Positions 1 through 11,689 of a stretch of DNA of 64,000 nt are shown one piece after another. The notes beneath the pieces were generated by a model that had not been told where the DNA came from, made no database searches, and saw only the letters and a program-made list of their open reading frames with translations. Source of the stretch: Sclerodactyla briareus (taxonomy: Eukaryota > Echinodermata > Holothuroidea > Dendrochirotida > Sclerodactylidae); NCBI GenBank assembly GCA_026419785.1, contig JAODTK010003821.1, positions 186,001-250,000 on the forward strand. The letters are read 5' to 3'. How positions within the stretch are numbered: the first letter of the stretch is position 1; each line of letters opens with the position of its first letter. The position numbers were made by a program, and so were the translations under genes.

Positions 1-1000
1 ATTTCCACAGGTTAACACAGCCCAGCTTAAACATAAAACCCCCCGGTAACTGAATCAATCAACACCTGGTTATACAATTTGTGGTCACAGGCATGGAGTC
101 CAGAAACATTCAATCAACCACACATGCACCAGGGGAGCACTTGCCACTTCTAACCTGTGTTGCCACTCCCCAATTTTAAATTATTTACAGCTTCACAGCC
201 CTCATTCACCTTCAATCCCCATGCATGTGATGTATACCCAGAAACGCAATAATAAAGGGGTCATTGCACAAACTACCTTCATGCCATTGAGGCCAATTAT
301 CTCCAGACGCTTTTCAGATAGATATCTTTCAAATAAGTTTGTCACTCTCTTGAGCAGGAAGGTCCATTCACCTCTAGTCATGCCTTGCAGAGATGCTACA
401 CAGGTAAGATGGGATAGATGCTGTGAGACTCCCTAGACTGAATGGAGTGCCCACCTAGCAAATCGTGCATTCCATGGAAAACCACAATTATAGGCCTAAC
501 CTTCGCCAGGGGGTTGTTTACTGCACAGAGTCAGATCGCCTTCAGCTCCTTATGCATTGACATCCATTTCGGAAAATCTAAGCACGTTTTGAGGAGGAGA
601 GACTTTGGAATTTTTGAAACAAAGGCCTATTGTGCCTCTTCGAAGACCGTTGACCTTGACCTTCTCGAGGTCAAAGTTTGTCCAGTGTGTCAATGAACAG
701 TGGTGTCCAAGTTTGCTCACTACTAACAACATCCGTCAGCGACCTCACGCTGGGGAACACAGACTAAAAGAAGGCACAAGTTGACAGAATGAAGATAGAC
801 CACCTAGATAGAACTAGACAATGTGTAAGGCAGATAAACCGCCTATGTGTATATTCCCGCTTTTGAGCATCCATTGGGAAGTATCTAACCCCCCATACAG
901 ACCCCCATTTTAGTCAAAAACCAAGATAAACTTCTTTTTTGTTCGAAGCCATGGAAGTTATAGGTCACATGGTTCAGGTCCAATTTGCCCAGGGGGGCGA
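1..1000. other. Unassigned intergenic DNA
   Basis: I see no exon, RNA gene or identifiable transposon here. Open frames are under 90 codons and have no recognisable motif. A short block near 650–690 carries TGACCTTGACC/GAGGTCAAAG, the half-site style shared by many repeats in this window. Confidence 0.5.
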
Positions 1001-1135
1001 TGCTTTGAAATACTTTTAAGAGAGTAGCCCCCATCCACTAAGTTTCGTTCGAAGTTTGAAAAAATCGCAAAAATCGGCAAAATTTCGTCAAATTTGACCT
1101 CCAAAGACCTTGAAAGACCTCCACCATTTGGGAGA

Positions 1136-1545
1136 TCACCTATAGTCCCTACCAACCAAGTTGTTCAATCTGACATGTTTGGAAAATCGCATAAACCTCG
1201 AAATTTTGACCTTTGGTGACCTTGAATGACCCCAACCAGTTTGGGGATCACTATAGTCCCTACCCACCGACCAACTGGACAATTTCGCTAGATTATGCAA
1301 ATTAGTGGCCCCCAGCATTACAGTGATACCCCCTTTTGAACTCATCCGAAATTTCACTAGGGCAGACATGTGTACCAAGTTTCAAAATCAATCGGATAAA
1401 GCGTGATTTTTTTTGAAAAAGAGAGCTATTGCGATAACGCCTATAAAGTTTCCAGCAGCGGCGGAAGCCGGGGACGGGGGATACACACCCAAAACCAATA
1501 TTCCCTGGACAATCCAGTGTCGCGGGGAATAATGACATGCAGATC
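1136..1545. repeat. Interspersed repeat, family R1 (copy 1)
   Basis: This block shares an ordered set of landmarks with 29,790–30,180 and 22,530–22,740: 'aactcat..', 'ttcac(c)tagggc', 'gtaccaagtttca', 'atcaatcggataaag', 'cgctaacgcctaaag', then 'cggcggaagc' and a weak palindrome around 'aatatt'. The copies are clearly diverged. No protein is encoded. The family is not one I can name; the shared order across three places in one window shows that it is a dispersed repeat. Confidence 0.6.
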
Positions 1546-4500
1546 ACAATACACTGTAGCTCAACCAGCATAGATGGTTTGAGTTAAAAATGAGATTAAT
1601 GAACCACTCACTGGCTGTCTTCTTTTGAGTCGCTCTTGCATCGCCCTCATGCTTTACCCCTTAGAGAATGAACAGAGACCTCTGTGCGAGTAAAAGAATC
1701 CATGGAATACTTACATGTAACGATGCAAACATTGGTTGAATTATTTCATCATATTTAGTCTTGGGTAGCGAAGCTACACTCTTGAACAGCAACAGCGAAC
1801 CAACCAGTGTGCCCTCCCGCTATCGTATATTTATCAGTGGTGATTTGTGAATGGCAATAGCTTCGTCTTGGCTAACTGTTCAATATGACGTCATTATCTT
1901 CAACATCTAAAGAAGCCAATCACACCACGTTTCGAGAAGCTGTTTACGTCCCGTGGGTTGCCAATTCGGCTTATACGAGGAACTTATTAAACTAACATAC
2001 TAAAGTTTTTTATTCCTTCCAAAATGTGTTGTAATATCTGGGATGAAACTAATAATATTGACAGATGGGAACGAAACTTTCTGCAATTCATTATTGCTAT
2101 TTTGAATATCTTATTCGACAATAATAGGCAACATGAATAGAACTAGGGAAATTAGACCTATGTGAGTTGTGCGAGACGATCAAGAATGTGAAGTTTCCGA
2201 TCTGTTCAAAAGGCTCAGCAGCGAAAGTCCTCAGCGAGAGTGGAACGGTAGGGGAGATCATTTTCGCCGCTATTATAAATGAAAAGTTTCTCGTGTTTGA
2301 TTTAAGTTTTTTGGGGCAAGTAGGCCTAGAAAGAGATAATTTTCGACTAATGTACTCAGTCTTTTCTAACGTTAGGCGGGGGGGGGTGTGGGGGTACTTG
2401 ATGCAGATTGATTGGCTTGTTAATACAGTAATGCATATGCATTAGGCACTTTCACGAACAGTCTACCAAAACGTGCCGTGGCGGACACATATTCTAGGAT
2501 CCGAACTGTTCAAGGGCGTCTAGGGGACCTAGATTTAGATTATGTGAGAAGCTCAAAATTGAGTCACATTCATGGCGTCTTGGAACAAGACTACTTCATA
2601 AGGCTACTTTCACCTTGCCATTGGCCCAATTGATAATGCTGAACAACCTTACAATCCCCCATCTCTTCTGTAGGAGTAGCCTTACTGTACAGTTAGAAGA
2701 AGGAGGACAAATGTGTAGCGTACTTTTTGTCACAAATATTGCAGAACTGGTACCACACTTCTCACTGACCTTACTATGCCCATGCCAAATCAGCTCATAA
2801 TACTGTAGTTCTCTTTTCTGCCTTTCCTACACATTGTCAACAAGATTGTCCAGATTTCCCATGCCCCCTACTCAGGTAAAAAAGTGTTTTGGTGAAGAAA
2901 TCAACTACTTTTTTGTTCCAATGAGGTTCTGCTATAATCGCAACCCTGCCAGGCTATGGACATCATTGGGAAACGAAATGAATTTGAGGTATTAGTTTCA
3001 AGAATTGAACCTGGGCTTATTGCGAAGAGTATTTTTTTTTTTTCAACTAATAGTTCTGATTTCAATCAGATTTTCAGGCATTGTAATGTGACGTAGGATG
3101 ACGATGACAGGAACAAAATAAAGGATTTGGTGGCGAATTCCACCCACCAAATGAGTGAAATATTGGATTTTCTGGGTTGCCCTAGTTGACTGCTCACAAA
3201 ATGACCTTCACAAGAAAAGAAAGAGTTTTGCACATTGCCTGATCCAGGATACACCAGGCCGGTATACAGTGCGTGTTTGTTTATCAAAGTCGGTAGAGTA
3301 GGTCGGTCATTGCCATACATAAGCATTATAAACGCAGAGAAGAAGTCCACGTGACAGTAAGAACCGGCTGATGGTCGTGCCAGTATACCATTGTGTACCT
3401 GAGTGTCGCTATGACGTCTCTTATGGACGTCGTGTTAGGGATTAGGGGTGGGGTGCGGGGTTTACTGTAGGTTCAGGTGTTGGTAACGATAAGAGTTGGG
3501 GTTAGGGTTACCGGTCAGCTAATTATTCTGTTATAGGGCCTAATTGGAATCTGTCTCTAAACCCCACCCTGAAGCATTGGGGCTTAACTAGTAAGGCTTA
3601 AATCCCTAACACTATCTCATACATCCAGATGCACATGGCCTGGGTACACATTATGTAATAAGGCCCTACCTTTTCCTACATCATTTTATAGCCTAGACGA
3701 ATAATGTCACGGGTGCGGGCAGGGGCGGCGGCCGGTCCATGATTGGAGGGGCAATATAGTTTTGACGAATTGTCTTTGCGAGACGAATATGGGGGAGGGG
3801 TCTTTTAAAGGGGTGTCCACCCTCCCGTCATGAAAATTTGTGAGTTAAGGTCCGTAGATGCACTCGCGTGCTATTTATGCGTCACATTTTCTCACTTCTG
3901 TATGTTAATTGGCGAATTGAGAGTCAAATCATGGATGCCAGCTACAAAAAAGGACGTAACCGTTCAGTTGGCCTACAATTTGTATTTACTGGACTTCTTG
4001 TTTCAATTTGCCGCTTTGAATTGGGCATTTAGATGTGAAATACACTCACAAGCGAATCTAGGCTATAGAAGCCGTTAATTCGGGCCCTCTTCCCAAGCTG
4101 GCTACAATGAACATCAGCTGACTGAAAGGTTGTCGACAGGGGACTGCCTTCACCACAACTTGGAAATTAGTCAGTACTGACGTGTATTTCACTAATCCAA
4201 GGACTTCGGCATGACCTATGATTTGAGGTAATATATAGCGACACTAACAACCGTTAAAAAATCTCTCCTCATCAGTGGCGGTCACCAGACTTTTCAGAGG
4301 GGAGGGGCGGGGGGAGTCTAGGGGGGGCACAGCAACATTTAATGGAGGAGGACAAAAAAACTATCTAAGTGGAGCGCCACCATTGGTTGGCGCGGAGCGA
4401 TAGAATTTTTTTTGTGGTCAAGCCCCCAGAGAGCCGGAAATGACCTCTCCCAGCGTTTTAGGATGCATATACCAAGCTTTAAATCTAGGGCATTTTGGAT

Positions 4501-6420
4501 CACAAATTCTTTAATCGGTGGACATTTTTAACATTGGTCAGACCTCGATCTTATCGTGCCCTGCTTTTTGGCCAGAATATTAAATAATTTGGTGCTCCAC
4601 AATAATTTCACCAGTGCGTGCGAAGCGCGTAGTTTTTTCTGGGTTTTCCCAGCACATCTGGAAAAAACAGGATCTCACCAGAAAATGGGACATTTAAGCT
4701 CAACGTTGCTCTACCTTTCCAATCATGATATTACGTCAGTAGCAGTTTACCTGGGAAACATGCATTGAAAATCGAAGCATTTGATATCCGAAGCAACTGC
4801 AGTTCCAAATCGGCAAAGGTGTTTAGTACTCAAAAAGAGGTTGACTGAGTTTTTTCAAGGTCAATGAGAATGTTGTTGTTACTTTGCAGTATTTTACCTA
4901 ACAGATATTTATTAGTTAGGAGGCTAATGAGGTAGAAAGTTTCCATAGAAGTTGATGCATATGGAAAGCGACGGAACAATCACACTATGTACATGCGTGC
5001 AAGCGCGAAAATTTTTCACCTTTCATCGCATTCGATGCGAGTTTGGCACAATTACTGTCTTTCTGGAGATATTTTTTTGCTGTGTCTTGCCAGATCTAAT
5101 TCAAACTGTTCGTCGAACATACTGACCACAGAATATTTTTTTTTGCCGCACGGGACGACCGTTGAACTACCTCACCCCACCCCCTACAAACAACATTGCT
5201 CAATGCATTTCATCAAAAAAGAAATTTCTGGGGGTGCCGGCTCCACGGTGTGGGGGTTCCGGGGTGTGGGGTGGCCCTGTGGAGTGTGGACGAGTGTGGG
5301 ACCTCCCCAACCACCACACGCGGAGGCCCGACGACAAGTTCATTTTTCGGGAATTAGTACAATGTGATATGCAATTGCCTATGCCAGTCCTGGAAGTACA
5401 TGAACAATTGAAAAAGAATGAAGCACCATCAACAACCTACTTTCTATTTCAGTAATCACATCAGGGAGGGGAATGACACCATGGACCCATAGTGACATCT
5501 TGGGATTCCAGCGCCGAGCGCTCCTTGCAGAATTTACAGAGTAAACGATTTAAGAAAATCGAAATCGCGAACGCGAGAAAAGAATCGCGAAATACAATGA
5601 GTTTTATAATTTAAGAGGGGAATTGTATTTATTAATTTATTTAGATTTTTTGTTTTGATTTTTTTATTTTTAATTTTATTATTATTTAATTTATTGTTGA
5701 TTTGCGGTGTATTCCAACTGCTTGACTTACTTTCGCTGTCCCCTCACAAAGATTTCCTTACATTGACTGACAGCTCTTTCTACTAGACTGCAAAATTGGG
5801 CCAACCTAGAACTAGTAACCCAGTGTAACAAGTTTAATAAATGAGTAAAATGGACCGTAATCAACAAGCAAATGAGACCCCTAAACCGAACTGGAGGACC
5901 CCCATTTGGCAGAAATACTCGACCAGTAAGCAATGGAGAGATTTGGTGGCAGCAACTATTTGACGGAGTTTTAGCACCGACCAACGGTGGAAATGTAGCA
6001 GGAGAAGAAGAACCCGTGCAATAGCGCCCTCTCAAACCCGCAAACTTGCATGTGTTCCGGGATATTATGTTTTGGCCGTGTGCCCGCCCTCTCCCCGCGC
6101 CCCCGCCGCCCCGCCTCACGCCCGCCGGAAACTTTTGGGCGTTAGGCTCTCAATTCTTTAACACTTTATCTCCCGATTGACCCAAAACTTTGGTACACAT
6201 GTCCGTATATTTAAAATTCTCGGGATAAGTTCGAAATGGGCTAGATCGTATTTTGTTGCCTTCTATGTTGCAGGTTTTTCGCAAAATTTTCAAGTTTCGT
6301 GCGATGTACACGAAACGTGGTGGTTGTGGGGTAGTTGTTGGCGCCGAAAACATGGCGACAATTTCAAGGTCATCCGAGGTCAAGTTTTTGCAATTTCTTT
6401 GCCCAGTTAGTCTATTATAG
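1546..6420. other. Long non-coding stretch, no gene recognised
   Basis: No frame above about 130 codons and no motif I recognise. It holds GC-rich and poly-purine patches, a telomere-like G-rich patch (3,421–3,535) and an AT-rich block at 5,600–5,710. The longest frames (4,987–5,367 + and 5,727–6,119 -) are proline- or glycine-rich by base composition and look fortuitous. Confidence 0.5.
3421..3535 (+). repeat. G-rich patch with telomere-like TTAGGG words
   Basis: The patch contains 'gggattaggggtgggg' and later 'ttggggttagggttacc'. It is a degenerate, very short interstitial telomere-like sequence. A second two-unit occurrence ('agggttagggttag') lies at 15,213–15,230. TTAGGG is the usual animal telomere repeat, including in echinoderms. 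Chance G-rich sequence is a real alternative. Confidence 0.3.
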
Positions 6421-6429
6421 GCATAATGT

Positions 6430-7460
6430 ATGTGATATTTCCACCTTCATTGGATTTTCATGAACTGTTGAATATGGGCCAACTATCACAGTGCGATGAT
6501 TTCCTTAAGTGGCCGAGGTTCACTGGAGGTCATCTTGCATAACTACTTGCATAATAGTTGGCCAATTAGCAATCGGCAAATTTATAATCTTTGTTGATTC
6601 TACTAAACCTTGTGAGTAGACTTCTAACAGTCCCGAATAAAATTATTCAATTGCGTTAAATCACTGAAGGTTCCTTATGTGTGTTTAATTTACATATTCG
6701 TTCATAATTAAGAAATAATGAAATGCATTAATTTTCCAACTTTTAGGGATTTTTGAGAAACTCTGTGAATAGGACGCTACGTCCAGTCCCTGAGTAATTT
6801 ATTCAATAGCATCAAGATCACTGAGGGGTAAATTTGTGGGGACTAATTTGGCATCTATTGTCCCTGAACTCATCAAAATAATGATTTAATAATATTTTTT
6901 TCCGCAATACATAACATTGGACATGTTCATTGGAATGGCAATGCTTCTAGGAGTTGATGCATCACAATGAGAGTTGTAACAATTTTTCATAAAAACCCGT
7001 CGCCATTTCCCCATGACGGTCATTAAAGATCACTTAGGGGTCAACCTGATGTTTAGTACAATTTTTCGGCATAGCACTGGGGTGTTTCATCAGAATGCAA
7101 ACTGCTTTCTATGAGTGGATGTTCACATGGAAGTTACAATTTTCATAAACCTTCATTACATTGAAGTCTTCAAAGGTCACTTAGGGGGTGAAAACTGTTT
7201 TCTGCCCAAAAAAAATAATCGGCGAATTGAAATATCTGTGAAGGTGGAAGGTTTTCACCATTGTGATATAATTGATGACCTTCATGTGTGTGACCTCTGA
7301 CCTCAATTTTGACCTCTGGCGGGTGTCATGTGGTTAAAAGTTTTGAGTCCCCTGTGGAATAAATGTGCTTATTTAGGAGTTAACGGGCAGAAAAAATAGA
7401 AACTGGTTATTGGTCAAAGTGGGGATATACAAGTTTTGGCGGTCACCGCCAGGCGGTGGC
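6430..7460. repeat. Diverged repeat, family R2 (GTCACTGGAGGTCAT type)
   Basis: Several loosely similar units carry 'TCACTGGAGGTCATC', 'gatcactgaggggt', 'agatcacttaggggtcaac' and 'aggtcacttagggggt' followed by AT-rich sequence. The unit length is about 200–270 bp. Related pieces occur at 57,210–57,720 and 63,635–63,760, where 'taacatagagtggatgtcac' and 'ggaggtcat' recur. No coding content. Confidence 0.5.
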
Positions 7461-8940
7461 TATTTTATATAGCTATCTCACCGACTCTGTGACAAGGGTC
7501 AAGTAAGCTACTATTCGGCCCGATTGATTTTTTTTACACAAGACACAACACTGTGTCGCGAGTCCTTGCCACAGCTGACAGGGCTAGTGGCTTTTTAAGG
7601 CCAAACCAGAAGAATCCCCCCTATTAGATAATTGTTGGTTTTTACTCAAAATTAATTTCTATAAAGTTGCCCACGCGGAATCTCAAATATTCTCCATTCC
7701 CTTCATTCTCTGCTCCCATTGTCTGTGTATCACATACCCCTGCCTTAGGAATTATATCGGGCGTGGGCACAATTATGTCCCGAATATTTAATCCTGACAC
7801 AAGCACTCAAATTTGCTGAGTGGGTCAGGAGGCACCCAAAATTCCATAAGTTCAAACGACATATAGGCCCCCATCTTAACGAAACTACATCAGTTCGCCT
7901 ATACGAAGAAAACTGTCCTACAACATCCCTCTAAATATTTTCCAAGATGTCCATGTCAAACGTCAAGTTTAACAACATTCCCGTGTTTTTTGGGCGGTCT
8001 TGACTTTTCCCCAGGTGCATTCCTTAGATCGCTTTGTGAGTGGAGTGTTGTATTACTTAGTCTACTCACATTAGGTTTGTCTCAACAAGACGATCTGGTC
8101 ATCTACAAAAAGTTAGCATCTCATGTCCACATGGGTCGAAAGGCCAAACGAGGTCAAATGAGGTAAAGTAGGTCACCAGATGTAATTCTCCCAGACGAAC
8201 AAAACTTTCCATTACGGCATCCCTCTAAAAATTTTCGTTGGCAGATATATATGATGGTCCTATGGTGACCCTTAAATAAATGACCTTGACCTAACACCAA
8301 AATAATAGGGTTCATCCTCACCATACGTGCATCCCACATTCAAAATTTGAACTTTATACATCCTTGCGTTCGTTAGATAATTATCGTGCTGAGAAGCTTT
8401 TTCAACTTTCCCCTAACCCCCTCCCGTGATTTTTAATGACCTTGAACTGCAACCAAACAATAGGGGTCAATGTCTCTCTATATGTCCCAAACCCACATAC
8501 TTAATTTTGAACTTCATACATGCTTTGCGTTCTTTAGATTCGGGCTGACAAGGGTTGTCACACACACATCACACACAGACGCACACGCACCACACAACAC
8601 ACACATAGCCCCGTGCGTGACTGCATAGATCCTCTTGCCTCCCGCAGGAATCAAAAGGGCACTAGAGACCTCTGACGTATACTGGGAGTTCCAACACACC
8701 TAAAACCCTCCAAATTCCCGTCTTAGTAGGCTATATTAGTCTTACGCAGCTGCCCCACTGCGCTGCAGCTGCCATTCACAATCCCTCCACGAAGGCAATG
8801 TCAGTTTTCTGGGATACACTGGCCTACATTTATATCATTCGGGACATGCGTATAAAGGTACGGGATGGTGATATTGAATATCGATGCTCAATCAATGACC
8901 TTGGCCCCCTTTTTTGGGGTCGACTTCTAAATCCCCTGAA
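7461..8940. repeat. Interspersed repeat, family R3 (copy 1), ending in a CA microsatellite
   Basis: From about 8,090 to 8,620 the sequence matches 14,590–15,125 in order: 'aggtcaccag', 'gacgaacaaaac', 'atttttcgttg', 'cagatat', 'ccatatggtga/cctatggtga', 'tgaccttgacct', 'acaccaaaat', 'catcctcacc', 'cccacat', 'gcgttcttt/gcgtttcttt', 'tagat', then (CA)n. 7,860–8,090 looks like another diverged unit ('catccctctaaatattttcc'). Both main copies end in the CA tract, which suggests the microsatellite is part of the element's end. No protein is encoded. Confidence 0.6.
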
Positions 8941-9039
8941 ACCAGAGCAGAATATGTTCCGGTTCGAACCCCACTGCTCCGGTCTAACAATCCTTATACC
9001 CGATTATGGAAACCCCTGCTGGACAGAAATATCATATTT

Positions 9040-9445
9040 AATGCTACCAATATTCCATTTTATGTTATCATATTCCATTTATGGTAGCATATATTCACCG
9101 CCAATGAAGGCAGGAATATATGGTAGCATTAATTCGAATTTATGGTGAGCATTAAATCGAATATATGCTACCATATATTCGAATATATGCCTACCATATA
9201 TTCGAATATATGCTACATAGATCGAATATGATGCTACCATATCTTCGAATTTCTGGTATGCATTAAATTCGAATATATGCTACCATATATTCCTGCCTTC
9301 CGATTGGCTGTGGAATATTGCTATAACCATAAAATGGAGATAGATGGCTATTCTGCTAACCAAAATCGAATTTATTGGTACCCTTAATCGAATATATGCT
9401 ACCATAATATCGATTTAAGCCCCCTTACCATAATTCGATTTAATG
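9040..9445. repeat. Left inverted arm: ~20-bp palindromic minisatellite
   Basis: Irregular units of the form GGTAGCATATATTCGAATAT alternate in orientation. The core TTCGAA lies within longer AT palindromes, so each unit could form a small hairpin. Outer units carry CCATTTTATGG instead of TTCGAA. The array leads directly into a poly(A) tract. Confidence 0.75.
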
Positions 9446-9447
9446 GC

Positions 9448-9461
9448 AAAAAAAAAAAAAG

Positions 9462-9527
<66 letters not shown>

Positions 9528-9557
9528 TAAAAAAAAAAAAAAAAAAAAAAAGAAAAG
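9448..9557 (+). repeat. Poly(A) tract, about 110 bp
   Basis: Almost pure A with single G or GAT interruptions. It sits at the inner edge of the left inverted arm. It could be the tail of a retroposed copy or an expanded homopolymer; its exact length is unlikely to be reliable. Confidence 0.85.
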
Positions 9558-9949
9558 CCCATAGTTCGGCCAATCAACTCCCCTGGAAAATATAACCATC
9601 ACTATTGTCATTTGCTTACCACCAACCGTGAGACCACTAATTTTTTCCGCAAGTGGCATTTGCTCTCGGCTCTCGCTATAAGAGCTAGTGGACCTGCGCC
9701 GCCCGCGCCCGTGTGCAATGTCAAAATGGCGCGTCCAAAAGATAAGGAGGAATTTCTAAAATCCATTTTCGTCGGGAAATGAATGGCTGCTGTCGGGGTT
9801 TCACAACTTAATACCCAAGCTGGGAATGCGGCGAACATGACAAGCAGCGAAAGGTTTTTCAGTCACTCGAATGGTTTGACTAGACTAGTATTCTGAGAAG
9901 CAGCTCTTCAGTATGCCAAATGGGCAACTCGTCTCCGACGAGGACCATC

Positions 9950-10660
9950 ACACTCACAGCATCGATCCTATTTTGACGTTCTAAAGATGAAATTGCCCAA
10001 GGTGGACGTATTAATAACAAACACCAAATCCTGAAGTCACAGCTGAAGTCTCCGACTCTGAGTCACGTATCTCGATCTAAAAATATTCAAAGGGACAATT
10101 TCCGTCAAAGCGGCCTACTAGAACACCAAGTCCTATACCAAACCCACGGAAACCTTCCAATATTTAGATCGCACCTCTACACACCCCCTAGCCTTTGCAA
10201 GGGCTCATCAAAGGGGAGATCTTACGAAACGCACGCCTCCGTCAATGAGGCGAACTGCATAGAGAAGAGAATTCCCTTCATGGAAAAGCTCCTACTAACG
10301 GAACTACAAACCATAGAGGAGATAAACACTGCCTCAAGTGCGGTCGAGTTTGGGGCACCCAGCCCCTGGGCGACGCCAGGGACCACCCACCCGAACACAA
10401 GTCGACCCTCCCTTGGTGTTTCAGATACATATACACCCCACCGCAAACGAAGGACCTTAAATGCCTTAAACAGACCTGGCAACCTAATCAGAGCGGTAAC
10501 CCACTTTATCACGTCTATTCGCCTAAAACCCCATAATCGCTTACAAAAGAGCAGACAATCTCACAGAGATTTACTAGTTAAATCCAAATTTCCCCTCGAG
10601 CGTAACTATGGCAATCCAAGGGAGACAATATTGTTACTTCACTTCTGAGGATGACGCTCC
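9950..10660 (+). mobile_element. Penelope-like reverse transcriptase remnant
   Basis: Short coding traces match the part of Penelope-type reverse transcriptases just after the catalytic core. In order: a KPTETFQYLD stretch followed by an HP and a G(L)IKGE-like stretch (about 10,140–10,220), an EKLLLTELQTIEEI stretch (about 10,280–10,325), and RDLLVKSKF (about 10,578–10,604), which corresponds to the conserved LRDLLVRAKL-type block. Catalytic motifs and the GIY-YIG endonuclease were not found. The copy is partial and broken. It lies wholly between the inverted arms of the foldback-like element. Confidence 0.55.
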
Positions 10661-11209
10661 ACTAGACAGCTTAATCGCAGCAATGTTAGATTACCCCTAG
10701 GCGGACATTCCTAACTTTGAGACGCCACGCCTACGTAGGCGGACCACTGATAAGCTCCAAAATACTACAGAGAGCAGAAACTATATTCTGGCTTTAGTCC
10801 CAGAACCTTTCAAACAAAAGGCTCTAACAGTCTACATAACACGACTCAATTGGCCTCATGGCCCACCCATAACCAACAACTTTTTAGCACCGATCCGGGC
10901 GAAAAAAATCATTATACGACCCAGGATTCCAGGCTGCCCCTGCACAATAACCCTGTTCTCCAGGCTCCCCTACGATCCCCGGACACTAGATTGTGCACTC
11001 GGCGTACCCCCCCCCCCCCTTTTCATTCTTTTCATTTCATTTTTCGGACTCAGCGCGGCTACATACACGCGTACGTACTACAGTGGCATTATCTGGGATA
11101 ACAGCATGCTTAACAATTGTCATATGCGCGCGCACCTCGTTAGCCCTATTCTTTTACACAGAATGACTGATTCATACAAGCCATGGGAAGGCATGAATAT
11201 TATGGAGCA

Positions 11210-11650
11210 GTACATCGAATATGCTACCATTAATTCGAATATATGGTAAAGCAATATCGATTTGGCTACCATAAATTCGAATATATGGAGCATCTATTCG
11301 AATATATGGTACATCTATTCGATTTAATTCTACATAAATGCTAATCTCTGGTACCCCAGCATATGTCGAAATATATGGTAGCATATATTCGATTTAATGG
11401 TACCTAAATTCGAATATATGGACATATATTCGAATATAGGGAAGCAATTATTCGATTAATGCTAGCCATAAATTCGATTTAATGCTACCATATATTTCTG
11501 GTGCCTCCCGAGGTGGCTGTTGAATATATCCTACCATAAAATGGAATAATGCTAACATAAAATGGAATATATGCTACCATAAAATGGAAATATGGTGCAT
11601 TAAATATGTGGTACTTCTGTCCAGCAGGGCTTTCATCCCGATACCCTGGG
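11210..11650. repeat. Right inverted arm: ~20-bp palindromic minisatellite
   Basis: Same unit family as the left arm in mirror order: TTCGAA-core units are innermost, CCATTTTATGG/CATAAAATGG units outermost, and the complement of the left arm's outer boundary follows at about 11,610–11,630. This inverse arrangement is the main evidence that the two arrays are ends of one element. Confidence 0.75.
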
Positions 11651-11689
11651 TAATTGACCCTGTTCCGATTGGAAAAATTAAAAGAGGCC

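Larger units (their letters stand above)
8990..11650. mobile_element. Foldback-like element with long minisatellite inverted ends
   Basis: The left end (about 8,990–9,445) and right end (about 11,210–11,650) are inverted copies. Left 'cccctgctggacagaaat' corresponds to the complement of right 'cttctgtccagcaggg'; both then run through 'tttaatgctacc', 'attccattttatg' units, a short unique spacer ('gaaggcaggaatatatgg' at left, 'tctggtgcctcccgagg' at right) and many units of the palindromic type ATATATTCGAATATAT/GGTAGCAT. About 1.75 kb lies between the ends. Long terminal inverted repeats built of short tandem repeats define foldback elements, and sea urchin TU elements have this organisation. 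No transposase is seen, so it would be non-autonomous. A Penelope-type element with inverted ends is the alternative, because a matching reverse-transcriptase remnant lies inside. Confidence 0.65.
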
